The notes: generated from the sequence alone by a model not told the origin. Positions 1-7,448 are shown, numbered from the stretch's first letter. The stretch is DNA of 13,832 nucleotides from JBJHBP01 sp050485645 (GCA_050485645.1 JBJHBT010000055.1:1-13832); one strand, 5' to 3'. A program made the numbers and translations.

Positions 1-2
1 GT

Positions 3-24
3 CCGCGGCCATGGATGGCCGCGG
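3..24. repeat. Perfect GC-rich inverted repeat at window edge
   Basis: Arms CCGCGGCCAT (3-12) and ATGGCCGCGG (15-24) are exact reverse complements around a 2-base centre. The element could form a strong hairpin or cruciform. No T-run follows on the plus strand, so it does not look like a standard intrinsic terminator. Whatever gene lies to the left is outside the window, so its role cannot be judged. Confidence 0.6.
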
Positions 25-171
25 CCGAGGCGCATGGACGCTCTTCCGCCGTCCCCGAAGAAAGGGGAACGCCCGGCAACAGGCCGGCTTTGACGTTGCA
101 GTCACGGTCCTTGACTACCGCTCTGGGCTGGCGGACGATCCGTGGAAGCCTGATCGTTGAAATGCGGGGCC

Positions 172-801
172 ATGCGCCTGTTGAAACTGCCGATCCTGTC
201 CTTCGCAGTGAGTCTGTGGCTCACCACGGCTACGGCACACGCAACCGTTGAATTCGACTTCATCCCCTATTCGGCCGCTCACCGTCAAGCGGCCGAAACC
301 TACCGGCGCATCTGGAATGAATACGGCCAGCGCATCATCGAAGCGTTCGAGTCGCGCACCTGCCTGAGATTCGCAGAGCGTTCCGTCACCGCTGTCATTG
401 CCGACGGCGTCAGCCATTCCGGCGGTCCCGCACATCCGATGCAGCTGCGCGCCAGCTATCGTGACGACATGAAGAAGGCCACGCTGGTGCATGAGCTGGG
501 GCATCGGCATCTGTGGCAACTGGCTGAGCGACCGCAGGAGCTCGATGGGCACCAGACACTGTTTCTGGTTCTCGATCTGGTCTGGGCCGACATCTGGGGA
601 GCGGAATTCGCGCTGGCCGGCGTTGAGGGAGAATCCGGCTGGCGCGCAGCCTATGACTACGCAGCCACCTGGGCATGGGCTCGCTCGCTGACGCCACTGC
701 AACGAGCCGACTTGTGGAGCCGTCTGATGAGAATGAACGGATTCGATGAACCATGCGCGGGAATCTCAACAAGTCCGGAAGCACGAACCGCCGGCCCATG
801 A
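172..801 (+). CDS. Exported HELGH zinc-metallopeptidase-like protein
   Basis: A 209-residue protein. Residues 1-24 form a typical Sec signal peptide (basic MRLLK start, hydrophobic core, cleavage after TAHA), so the mature protein should be periplasmic or secreted. The motif LVHELGHRH (H107, E108, H111) is the HExxH zinc-binding and catalytic signature of gluzincin/metzincin-type peptidases. A conserved-looking stretch follows (DGHQTLFLVLDLVWADIWG, about 125-143); H127 or an acidic residue there could be the third zinc ligand, which is inference. I chose ATG 172 because the signal peptide begins there; a TTG at 157 would add five residues ahead of it. No strong ribosome site is visible. A TTGACT at 111-116 is a possible -35, but the -10 is poor. 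It is convergent with the racemase gene, 53 bp away, and probably monocistronic. The substrate is unknown and the family name is not recognised with certainty. Confidence 0.8.
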   Translation: MRLLKLPILSFAVSLWLTTATAHATVEFDFIPYSAAHRQAAETYRRIWNEYGQRIIEAFESRTCLRFAERSVTAVIADGVSHSGGPAHPMQLRASYRDDMKKATLVHELGHRHLWQLAERPQELDGHQTLFLVLDLVWADIWGAEFALAGVEGESGWRAAYDYAATWAWARSLTPLQRADLWSRLMRMNGFDEPCAGISTSPEARTAGP

Positions 802-854
802 AACAGGTAGCGATAGGCAGGCCCGGGATCGACAGCGGTGCCGCAGGAGGCCGG

Positions 855-1973
855 CTATAGTGCCTTGAGAAGACCGGCTGGCACATTCCACTCGGACAGT
901 GCGGCAGCACCGCCCTCTCCGGCGGGCTGTGCGCCATGGCGGATCTGCGCGGCGGTGCGTGAGAAGCGTGGCAGTGGCGCGGGCTGACGGACGCCATCGA
1001 TGGTGACAAAGTTTGCGCGGCCGACGTTGTGAGGATGGGCCGGTGCTTCGGTGAGCGTAAGCACCGGCGCATGGCAGACTTCCGATCCTTCGAAGTGTGC
1101 GCACCACTGGTCACGCGTACGCGTACGGAAGACCGCCCTCAGCCTGTCGGTCAGGTCAGGCCACTTGTCCTGATTCATCTGGTCGGCGAAATCAGGGTCG
1201 TCGGTGAGGTCGAGCTTCTCCATCAGCGCCCGATAAAACGGCGCTTCGATCGATCCGATCGCGATCCATCGGCCGTCGGCGCATTCGTAGTTGTTATAGA
1301 AATGCGCGCCGCCATCGATGATGTTGCTTTCGCGCTCATCCTTCCAGCGCCCGGCCTGATGCTCGCCGTACAGCATGGCCATCGTCGAGATCACACCGTC
1401 CGTCATCGCGCAATCGATGACCTGCCCGGCCCCACCCTGATCGATGTGGCGCAGCGCGGCAAGGATTCCGAACGCCAGATACAGCGCACCGCCACCAAAG
1501 TCGCCAATCAGATTCAGCGGAACCGCAGGCCTTGCTTTGTCACCCAGCGCGTGAAGTGCTCCGCTGAGCGCAACATAGTTGATATCGTGACCCGGCTGTC
1601 TGGCGTACGGGCCGGTCTGGCCGAATCCCGTCATGCGTCCGTAGACAAGGCGTGGATTGCGTGCCAGGGCGATGTCCGGGCCAAGACCGAGCCGTTCCAT
1701 CACGCCGGGCCGGAATCCCTCTATCAGTGCGTCGGCGCGGTCAACCAGCGCCAGTGCAATGTCAACGTGCCGCGCATTCTTCAGATCAAGGATCACCGAA
1801 CGACGACCGCGTGTATCAACGGCGAAGCGATCGTACTGTCGCCCACCCGCGCGGTCGATACGCAGTACGTCGGCACCAAGATCGGACAACAACATGCCGC
1901 AGAACGGCGCGGGTCCCAATCCCGCGAATTCCAGAATCTTCAACCCGCGAAGCGGCCCGGTATGATCACTCAC
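855..1973 (-). CDS. Alpha-methylacyl-CoA racemase (CoA-transferase family III fold)
   Basis: A 372-residue protein of the CaiB/BaiF (family III CoA-transferase) fold, full length for the family. The N-terminal pattern LKILEFAGLGPAPFCGMLL followed by DLGADVLRID is typical of alpha-methylacyl-CoA racemases (AMACR/MCR). The catalytic residues known from the Mycobacterium enzyme (H126, D156, E241) have clear counterparts: H129 in QPGHDINY, D158 in NLIGDFGGG and E243 in GSIEAPFY. This favours racemase over CoA-transferase activity. It would interconvert 2R and 2S 2-methylacyl-CoA thioesters so that beta-oxidation can continue, in the cytoplasm. The start is GTG at 1973 (an in-frame stop is directly upstream); no clear Shine-Dalgarno is seen. 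It is the last gene of the minus-strand block, 81 bp after the acyl-CoA synthetase, which could supply its substrate. A strict CoA-transferase is the main alternative, less likely because of the catalytic pair. Confidence 0.9.
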   Translation of the reverse strand: MSDHTGPLRGLKILEFAGLGPAPFCGMLLSDLGADVLRIDRAGGRQYDRFAVDTRGRRSVILDLKNARHVDIALALVDRADALIEGFRPGVMERLGLGPDIALARNPRLVYGRMTGFGQTGPYARQPGHDINYVALSGALHALGDKARPAVPLNLIGDFGGGALYLAFGILAALRHIDQGGAGQVIDCAMTDGVISTMAMLYGEHQAGRWKDERESNIIDGGAHFYNNYECADGRWIAIGSIEAPFYRALMEKLDLTDDPDFADQMNQDKWPDLTDRLRAVFRTRTRDQWCAHFEGSEVCHAPVLTLTEAPAHPHNVGRANFVTIDGVRQPAPLPRFSRTAAQIRHGAQPAGEGGAAALSEWNVPAGLLKAL

Positions 1974-2054
1974 ACGATTTCGCCCTGTCTGTCGAACTCA
2001 CTATCAGTTTACCGATCATCTGGTTACCGATCGTCACACACGAGCCGCATCGGC

Positions 2055-3674
2055 TCACCTCGCCGCCAACCGGTCACGTTGCAGCTCGATGCCCGCCGCA
2101 ACGCGATCCCACGTGTCGGCGGTGATTCCCTGTGCTCGCAACACATGCTTCTCCACCTTCTGCGTTGGCGTTTTCGGCAACTCGCTCTGCTGTCGAATGA
2201 AGCGCGGGATCATGAAGTAGGCCAGTCTCTCGCGCAGGTAGGCCACCAGTTCCGCGGGATCGATCGCGGCACCCGGCACCGCGACGATGACAGCCAGCAC
2301 TTCGTCCTCCGAGCCGTCACCGGCAACGGGCACGACGGCGGCTTCACGTACCGCCGGGTGCGTGAGGATTACGCTTTCGACCTCGAACGAGGAAATGTTT
2401 TCACCACGGCGTCTGAGTACGTCTTTCCGGCGATCGATGAAGAAGTAGTTGCCATCGGCATCCCGTCGCATCAGGTCGCCGGTGTGGAACCAGCCGTTGC
2501 GCCACGCCCTTGCCGTTGCCTCGGCATCGTTCAGATAGCCGTGACTGATGGTCCAGGGAAGGTGCGCGCGAACAATGAGCTCTCCCACCTCACCGGCGGG
2601 CACCTCGATGTCATGCTCGTCCACCAGCCTGACATCGACACCGGCCTGAACCCGCCCGCAGGTGCCCGGTACCGAGGGATCCGGTCCGGCCCACAAAGGC
2701 ACGGAAAGTTCGGTCATGTTGAACTCCGTGTACGTGGGCACGTTGAAGCGCCGTCCGAACAGGATCGCGTTCTCATCGAAAGGCGCAATGATCACCGAGC
2801 GCAGCGGATGGTTCGTGTCGTCGGGCGACGGCGGCTGCTTGAGCAGAAACTGCGCCATGGCACCGAGCAGGCCGACAGTGGTGATGCCATGCGTGCGCAC
2901 GACATCCCAGAAGCGCGACACACTGAACGCCTCGATCACGACTGTGGCGCCGCCGTGGATCAGCGCCCATAGCAGCGCGTAGGGACCACCCACATGAAAC
3001 ATCGGCAGCTGCATCAGGTTTCTGTCACCAGGCCCAACATTGCGGAATCCACAGGCCGCGGTCACGCTGTGGATGTACGACGACAGAACGCCTTTGGACG
3101 GTCCGGTGGTACCCGATGTGAAGATCACCATATGGGTATCCCACGGTGCGATGTCATGCTCCGGAGGACTGTCTCCGGCCGTGCTCAGCACCTGTTCGTC
3201 GATCAACTGCTGCCCTGGCAGAACGGGCCTCTCGGTACCGATCACCACAATGCGTTCCGGCACGCCTTCGACCATTCCGGCCAGGCGATCGAGCAGACGC
3301 CCGTCGGCGATCATCAGCCGTGCCGCGGATCTGCGGATCACGTGCTCCAGTACCGCGCCGCGATAGGCGGTATTGATCGGCACATAGATCGCGCCGAGAT
3401 AATTCAATGCCAGAAATGTGGTGACGGCCATCAGGCCGTTGCCCTGCCAGGACAGCACATGATCGCCAGGCTGTACACCCAGCGCATCCAGTCCGGCCGC
3501 ACAACGACGCACACGCGCCAGCGCATCGGCGTACGTCCAGCGTTCACGGTTCTCGAAGACGATGAATTCACGGTCCGGATGCCGTGCGGCCCGACGCCGC
3601 AGCAGCTCGCGAATCACATAGTCCTCCCGCAGGGGGGACTCTGCGCCCGGCAACAGTCCGTCCGCTTCAGTCAT
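2055..3674 (-). CDS. AMP-forming acyl-CoA synthetase (CaiC-like, ANL superfamily)
   Basis: A 539-residue cytoplasmic adenylate-forming enzyme, usual length for acyl- or aryl-CoA ligases. It activates a carboxylic acid with ATP and then forms the CoA thioester. Visible motifs in order: the phosphate-binding loop TSGTTGPSKG (186-195); the A5 region YTEFNMTE (315-322), which departs from the common YGxTE; the ribose-binding Asp in WFHTGD (D400); the hinge region DRRKD (414-418); GENIS (424-428); and the C-terminal catalytic lysine in PTQKVEK (K506). Overall it resembles crotonobetaine/carnitine-CoA ligase CaiC and medium-chain or aryl ligases; the substrate cannot be read from sequence. ATG 3674 is the only upstream start, since a stop codon precedes it in frame; it has only a short AGG close by. 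It lies 153 bp after the cytochrome gene and 81 bp before the racemase, so the three probably share a transcript. Confidence 0.9.
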   Translation of the reverse strand: MTEADGLLPGAESPLREDYVIRELLRRRAARHPDREFIVFENRERWTYADALARVRRCAAGLDALGVQPGDHVLSWQGNGLMAVTTFLALNYLGAIYVPINTAYRGAVLEHVIRRSAARLMIADGRLLDRLAGMVEGVPERIVVIGTERPVLPGQQLIDEQVLSTAGDSPPEHDIAPWDTHMVIFTSGTTGPSKGVLSSYIHSVTAACGFRNVGPGDRNLMQLPMFHVGGPYALLWALIHGGATVVIEAFSVSRFWDVVRTHGITTVGLLGAMAQFLLKQPPSPDDTNHPLRSVIIAPFDENAILFGRRFNVPTYTEFNMTELSVPLWAGPDPSVPGTCGRVQAGVDVRLVDEHDIEVPAGEVGELIVRAHLPWTISHGYLNDAEATARAWRNGWFHTGDLMRRDADGNYFFIDRRKDVLRRRGENISSFEVESVILTHPAVREAAVVPVAGDGSEDEVLAVIVAVPGAAIDPAELVAYLRERLAYFMIPRFIRQQSELPKTPTQKVEKHVLRAQGITADTWDRVAAGIELQRDRLAAR

Positions 3675-3773
3675 GCCTCATGATATCAACGTGGCGACGG
3701 CCCGCCGCGTCGCTGCGGTCGCCGTCGGTGCCCGATTCCATTCGCCGAAACATGCGAGTAACGTGGACGCGTT

Positions 3774-3802
3774 GCGACGTCGCCCGCACCGGTCGCCGGT
3801 GC
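3774..3802. repeat. GC-rich hairpin and palindrome between cytochrome and ligase genes
   Basis: A perfect 7-bp inverted repeat, GCACCGG (3786-3792) and CCGGTGC (3796-3802) with a TCG loop, adjoins the 10-bp palindrome GCGACGTCGC (3774-3783). It starts 26 bp downstream of the cytochrome stop on the minus strand. No T-run follows, so full termination is doubtful. It may be a pause, partial terminator or RNA processing stem setting different levels of the flavocytochrome and the CoA enzymes (inference). Nothing else is recognised in the 153-bp gap. Confidence 0.35.
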
Positions 3803-3827
3803 CTCTGGTTGACAGCATGTCCTGCGA

Positions 3828-4214
3828 TCAAGGGGAGGCCGTCGTACGCAGATAGGCCGCCAGAGCGGCGATATCCTCATCGGTGAGCTCGGTCTTGCGA
3901 AACGGCTGCATGGAGCCCGCACCGTTGCGAAGAAACGCACGCAGGACCGCGAAACTGGCCAGGTCCGCCCGTTCCGTGATGTAGGGCGACAGTTCACCAC
4001 CGTACTTCAGCATGAGCTGATCGACGCCCGGCAGCGCTGCGATCCGCGAACCTTCCGGCACCGGGTCATGACAGTATGCACAGCGCGCGTTATATACGAC
4101 GCGGCCGTGCTCGACGCGATCTTCAGCCTCCTGTGCCTGCAAACTCGCGCCAGACAAGAGGCAGGCGGTGCTGAGCATCGCGCGCACCACCGCTGTCGAC
4201 CTGCTCCGCGTCAT
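3828..4214 (-). CDS. Periplasmic c-type cytochrome, partner of the adjacent flavoprotein
   Basis: A 128-residue protein with a Sec signal peptide (about 1-27, ending ASLQA), a single haem c site CAYCH (45-49) and a probable axial methionine M102 in GAGSMQPF, followed by TDEDIAALAAYL, the usual C-terminal helix of class I monohaem cytochromes. It should accept electrons from the flavoprotein and pass them to the respiratory chain in the periplasm. Its ATG overlaps the flavoprotein stop by 4 bp (ATGA), implying translational coupling and matched amounts of the two subunits. A GGGAG ribosome site lies 8 bp upstream inside the flavoprotein gene. The arrangement matches the PchF/PchC pair of 4-cresol dehydrogenase and the EhyB/EhyA pair of eugenol hydroxylase. 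The family is secure; partnership with the flavoprotein is inferred from the overlap. Confidence 0.9.
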   Translation of the reverse strand: MTRSRSTAVVRAMLSTACLLSGASLQAQEAEDRVEHGRVVYNARCAYCHDPVPEGSRIAALPGVDQLMLKYGGELSPYITERADLASFAVLRAFLRNGAGSMQPFRKTELTDEDIAALAAYLRTTASP

Positions 4215-5863
4215 ACATCCCGCTCCCAGTCATGGCGATACTGGCGGAACGCACTCGGCCAGATGCCGCCCCGCCCGGGGGCCAGGATTCCGTTCGGGTC
4301 AATCGCATCCTTCAGCGTCTCATGGAAACGTCGCAGTGCGTGATCGCCGAACGAATAGGTAGCAGCCGCGTGATCCTGGTGAAACGGCGGCGCGCGGTAG
4401 TCGCCGAAACCATTGTCCGCCGCGACACTGATCAAATGCAGCATTGCGCGATGAGCAAGTGCTTTGTCGTTGGATAGCGGGAACGACATCTGATACGCGA
4501 ACATCGCCCACACCAGCGGCGTGGACAGCGCAGCATTGAATGGCGCCAGCCCCAGATCCGCAAACGCGTTTCCAAAAACCCGCTGTGCCGTGAACACCGC
4601 TTCGCCACTGCGCGGAATAATCGGGAAAAACCCGGCGTGCGCGATGGTCTGGCCTTCCGGGTTCTGAGGGGAGCGGGTATTGACCAGCGACCAGGCGGAC
4701 ATCGACGGAATGCCCTGGCTTGCTTCGCGATGCCACAGGCCATTGCGGAACCACGGGTCGGGGTTATGCAGCTGCTGTTCGGTCATCGGCAGGTCCAGGC
4801 TTTCGCCGTCGATGAAGCTCGCCCCAGGGATCTCTCTAGCCACACGCGCTTGCGCATACTCCCAGTTCGCCAGACAGGTTGCGCGCGGACCATAGAACTG
4901 CAGCTCCACCTGCCATGACGCAAGCCCGGCATCGGCTGCGTAGCGATCGAGCGCGACGTGGTCGCCGCCGTCGCGCCGGTTGACCGCCGCCCTGAAGCCG
5001 TTATCGTTCAGCAGCGCGCGCAGCGGGCTTTCGTAGAACGCCTCACCGATCATATGCGAGTCGGAAAAGTAGTTGACGTTGTTGACCAGCGGGATCAGGT
5101 CGCGTCGCCTGGGCACACGGATCAGCCCGGTGCGATAGTGTTCCGGCTGCGGCATCAGGCGAAAGCCCATCTTGGTCACGATGCCGAAGTTGCCCTGCGG
5201 AAACAGTCCGGCCGGATCGGGACCAAACCCGTGCCTGTATTCCTGCCAGGTATCGGCGTCAGGCAGCGCGCCCATACCGGTACGCATCACGTCGCCGTTC
5301 GCGAGCACGACCTCCACGCCGCAGACTGCGTTGGCATGGTCGCGAAAGTACGGCAGCGTGTAACCCATGCCGCGATCGAGCGCGTTGCCGACCAGCCCGC
5401 CCCAGGCCACGTCGGCGGGATCGATCCATACCCTGAGGCCGCGCTCCTGAATGTGGCGCCACATGTCGAAATATGTGACGCCAGGCTCCACCAGCGCGAA
5501 ATTGCGTTCGTCATCGACGCGCAGAATACGGTTCATACGTTTCAGATCGACGATTACGCTGCCGCTGAGATTGGCGGAGGCGCCGCCATAGGCGTAGTTC
5601 CTGCCGGTGGAGATCGGAAACAGTGGTGTGCGGTAGCGATTCGCAACGCGGACCACCTGCTGCACCTCTTCCACTGAGGAAGGGGCGACAGCAGCCGACG
5701 CCAGCGATTCGTTGTCGGTATCGCGCATCAGCGAGTACGGATCGCGATACAGGGCAAGGTCCTCGTCCGACGTAAACACCCACTCCACGCCGACAGCGGC
5801 CTGAAACTCGCGAACCGCACTCTGAAAGTCTTCGGCGTTCACACCGGGTGGTAACACTGCCAT
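4211..5863 (-). CDS. FAD-dependent 4-cresol dehydrogenase / vanillyl-alcohol oxidase family flavoprotein
   Basis: A 550-residue protein, full length for this family: FAD-binding PCMH domain first (about 50-240), substrate/cap domain after. The family oxidises para-hydroxybenzyl or allyl phenols (4-cresol, vanillyl alcohol, eugenol). Compared with VAO from memory, key residues appear conserved: Y92 (VAO Y108) in NYAYGG, D151 (D170) in WIDPAD, H409 (H422, the covalent-FAD histidine) in AHAGFFP, and Y489-R490 (Y503-R504) in GDYR. The H409-Y489 spacing is 80, close to 81 in VAO. This favours a histidyl-linked flavin rather than the tyrosyl link of PchF, although the overlapping cytochrome gene points to a dehydrogenase, not an O2-using oxidase. 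No signal peptide is visible, so its location is uncertain. ATG 5863 has GGAG 8 bp upstream; the preceding exported gene ends 22 bp away, indicating one operon. The exact substrate is unknown. Confidence 0.9.
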   Translation of the reverse strand: MAVLPPGVNAEDFQSAVREFQAAVGVEWVFTSDEDLALYRDPYSLMRDTDNESLASAAVAPSSVEEVQQVVRVANRYRTPLFPISTGRNYAYGGASANLSGSVIVDLKRMNRILRVDDERNFALVEPGVTYFDMWRHIQERGLRVWIDPADVAWGGLVGNALDRGMGYTLPYFRDHANAVCGVEVVLANGDVMRTGMGALPDADTWQEYRHGFGPDPAGLFPQGNFGIVTKMGFRLMPQPEHYRTGLIRVPRRRDLIPLVNNVNYFSDSHMIGEAFYESPLRALLNDNGFRAAVNRRDGGDHVALDRYAADAGLASWQVELQFYGPRATCLANWEYAQARVAREIPGASFIDGESLDLPMTEQQLHNPDPWFRNGLWHREASQGIPSMSAWSLVNTRSPQNPEGQTIAHAGFFPIIPRSGEAVFTAQRVFGNAFADLGLAPFNAALSTPLVWAMFAYQMSFPLSNDKALAHRAMLHLISVAADNGFGDYRAPPFHQDHAAATYSFGDHALRRFHETLKDAIDPNGILAPGRGGIWPSAFRQYRHDWERDV

Positions 5864-5885
5864 GCGGGTGACTCCGTAACCTCTG

Positions 5886-6506
5886 TCAGCTTCCCGTGCG
5901 ACGCAGATGCGCCCCGGGCACCATCAACCATGAATACAGGACGGCTGCTTCACCTTCGTGCGGCACAAAAAGGCCGGACGACACGAGATCCACAGACCTG
6001 CCCTGCGCATTCGCCAATGCAGCGTCGAGCGTTGCCGGCCAGCCATCGGGCAGCCTACGGTTGGATTCGTCGCTCAGCACCCCGGGTCGGTGGAGCGTGT
6101 GTCGGCTGTTCCCATCGACGCCTGTTTCGACGCCTGTTTCATGGTGGCCACGGAAAACGGTGCGTAGCCCCCGTTCCCAGGCCAGCCTTTCAAGAACGAA
6201 CAGGGCATTGCCCGAGGTGACACCGGCAGTCGCTACCGGAGACGAACGCAGCGTCAGGTCCAGTCGCTGGTACAGGGCGGTGATGTCGTCCCCGAGCAGG
6301 TCGACTGTCGCGCCACGCCGAGCCGCTGTATGCGCCGCAGCCAGCGCGATCTCCGAACGCTGATCGGCAATGAAGCGCAGACCCGAGTGCCAGCGTGACC
6401 CGGCCACCGCATCGAACACGCCACCGGCACCAGCGGATACGTGGGTCACCGCCGCCAACAGCCCGCAGGTGATCCCGCAGGCCACGAAATCGCGTCTTCC
6501 GATCAT
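5886..6506 (-). CDS. Tat-like exported protein of unknown function
   Basis: A 206-residue protein not assigned to a known family. The N-terminus MIGRRDFVACGITCGLLAAV carries a twin arginine plus Phe ahead of a hydrophobic stretch, resembling a Tat signal peptide, so a cofactor-bearing or pre-folded exported protein is possible. The mature part is mixed alpha/beta with a WHSGLRFIADQRSEIALAAA segment and a glycine-rich centre. No catalytic motif is evident; a GHHE sequence near residue 120 is noted but not diagnostic. Two ATG codons are adjacent (6509 and 6506). I prefer 6506 because the GGGGGAG ribosome site is only one base from the first. The stop is 22 bp from the flavoprotein start, so the two are almost certainly co-transcribed, and a role in assembly, export or substrate handling for the flavocytochrome is a fair guess only. 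Confidence 0.75.
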   Translation of the reverse strand: MIGRRDFVACGITCGLLAAVTHVSAGAGGVFDAVAGSRWHSGLRFIADQRSEIALAAAHTAARRGATVDLLGDDITALYQRLDLTLRSSPVATAGVTSGNALFVLERLAWERGLRTVFRGHHETGVETGVDGNSRHTLHRPGVLSDESNRRLPDGWPATLDAALANAQGRSVDLVSSGLFVPHEGEAAVLYSWLMVPGAHLRRTGS

Positions 6507-6512
6507 CATGCT

Positions 6513-6525
6513 CCCCCGATGGGGG
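6513..6525 (-). promoter_or_regulatory. Ribosome site of the Tat-like gene inside a small hairpin
   Basis: On the minus strand CCCCC (6525-6521) and GGGGG (6517-6513) can pair around an ATC loop. The second arm is part of the GGGGGAG Shine-Dalgarno sequence directly before the ATG pair at 6509/6506. Pairing would hide the ribosome site and could lower or couple translation to that of the upstream gene. This is a short five-pair stem, so the regulatory idea is tentative. Confidence 0.35.
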
Positions 6526-6587
6526 CATATTAGCGCAGTCGCGGTGATGCGTCCGGCCCGGCCGCATGGACTCCCTGACTCAGCGCA

Positions 6588-7448
6588 TCAATCAACGTAT
6601 TCCGACAGATCAAAGAACCACGGATCGTCAGCCGTGGCACGGCGCTGTGCGCCGGGGACGGCACCGGCACCGCCCGGCATGCCCTCACCGTGGATATTGA
6701 GTTCGTGTACCACCGTGCTGTTCACCAGGCCTTCGATACGCACCTGCACGTAGCCGATGAATGGAAACTCGCTCTCGAAGAAGTCAGGATGGTTGTTGGC
6801 CAGCCACACGAAAAACTCGTGATTGTCGGCGGTCCATGCCGGACTGGTGCCTATCCACTGGCTGCGCAGACGCCCGTATTCGACGCGCGAGGCGGTGGGC
6901 AGCTGCTTGGCGAGCGAGTAGACACGGTGCTCGGTTGTACCCGTCACCGGTCTTGGCATGTGGTACCACGTGGACCAGTTCGTCTTGTCCATGCTGAAGC
7001 GCAGATACGCCCTCACCGTGGCCGGTATCGGCGAAACGCCATCCAGATCCTCGCCCTTCAGATCCACGGTGAACGTAGCCACGGACGGCAGACGCCATGA
7101 CACACTGGCCGGAACCGGTGGCGACTGAACCCAGTTTTCAACCAGGACGCCCTGCTCGGAGACATCGTTGGTGGTGACAAACAGGCCGGCCACCGAAGGT
7201 TGCAGCGTCGCCGCCCAGGTCGCGCCCTCGGGCTCGTTGGCGTCGATGAAATCCAGTGTGGCCGAAAACCTGGGGACATTGCCCTGGGCCAGCGTAGCGG
7301 CCGGCAACAGCACGGCGAGCAAGGTAAGCAGAGGCCCGACTGTCCGGGCCCCGACTGTCCGGGCCATTGAAGCGCTGACCGACCTTTCCGCACCGGCCAG
7401 GGAACCCGCGACCGCATGACCGGTCGCACGCATCGAAATTGCCCGCAT
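6588..7448 (-). CDS. Secreted protein of unknown family
   Basis: A 286-residue protein I cannot assign. It begins with a long N-terminal region, then a hydrophobic signal segment (about 38-54) ending TLAQG, so it is exported. The mature part looks beta-rich with many aromatics (for example NWSTWYHMPRP and NHEFFVWLANNHPDFFES), as in a beta-sandwich or binding domain. No catalytic motif is seen, and the tail GEGMPGGAGAVPGAQ looks flexible. ATG 7448 is chosen because a strong AGGAGGGAG site lies 7 bp upstream. A shorter form from ATG 7367 would have a more normal signal peptide but lacks a good ribosome site. The gene lies 82 bp upstream of the Tat-like gene and 178 bp after the Spy-like gene, on the same strand. 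A 15-bp tandem repeat falls inside its signal region. Confidence 0.75.
   Translation of the reverse strand: MRAISMRATGHAVAGSLAGAERSVSASMARTVGARTVGPLLTLLAVLLPAATLAQGNVPRFSATLDFIDANEPEGATWAATLQPSVAGLFVTTNDVSEQGVLVENWVQSPPVPASVSWRLPSVATFTVDLKGEDLDGVSPIPATVRAYLRFSMDKTNWSTWYHMPRPVTGTTEHRVYSLAKQLPTASRVEYGRLRSQWIGTSPAWTADNHEFFVWLANNHPDFFESEFPFIGYVQVRIEGLVNSTVVHELNIHGEGMPGGAGAVPGAQRRATADDPWFFDLSEYVD
7336..7365. repeat. Two tandem 15-bp copies within the secreted-protein signal region
   Basis: The unit ccgactgtccgggcc occurs twice back to back (7336-7350 and 7351-7365). On the minus strand it encodes ARTVG-ARTVG just before the hydrophobic core of the signal peptide. Because the unit is 15 bp, gain or loss keeps the frame and changes the length of the n-region by five residues. 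Confidence 0.85.

Noticed and set aside
15..251. A 78-codon plus-strand frame at the left edge
   Set aside because: It begins inside the palindrome, has no motif or ribosome site, and overlaps the better supported metallopeptidase gene.
802..854. Terminator between the convergent metallopeptidase and racemase genes
   Set aside because: I found no convincing stem followed by a T-run on either strand.
1029..2972. A 647-codon open frame on the plus strand
   Set aside because: It lies antisense to the racemase and acyl-CoA synthetase genes, spans the gap between them, is rich in His/Arg/Gln without domain motifs, and has no ribosome site. It is a by-product of GC-rich codon use on the other strand.
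855..3674. Carnitine cai operon (CaiB plus CaiC)
   Set aside because: The CoA-transferase-fold protein carries the racemase His/Asp/Glu set, and no caiA, caiD or caiT-like gene is present; the neighbours point to phenolic or branched-acid catabolism instead.
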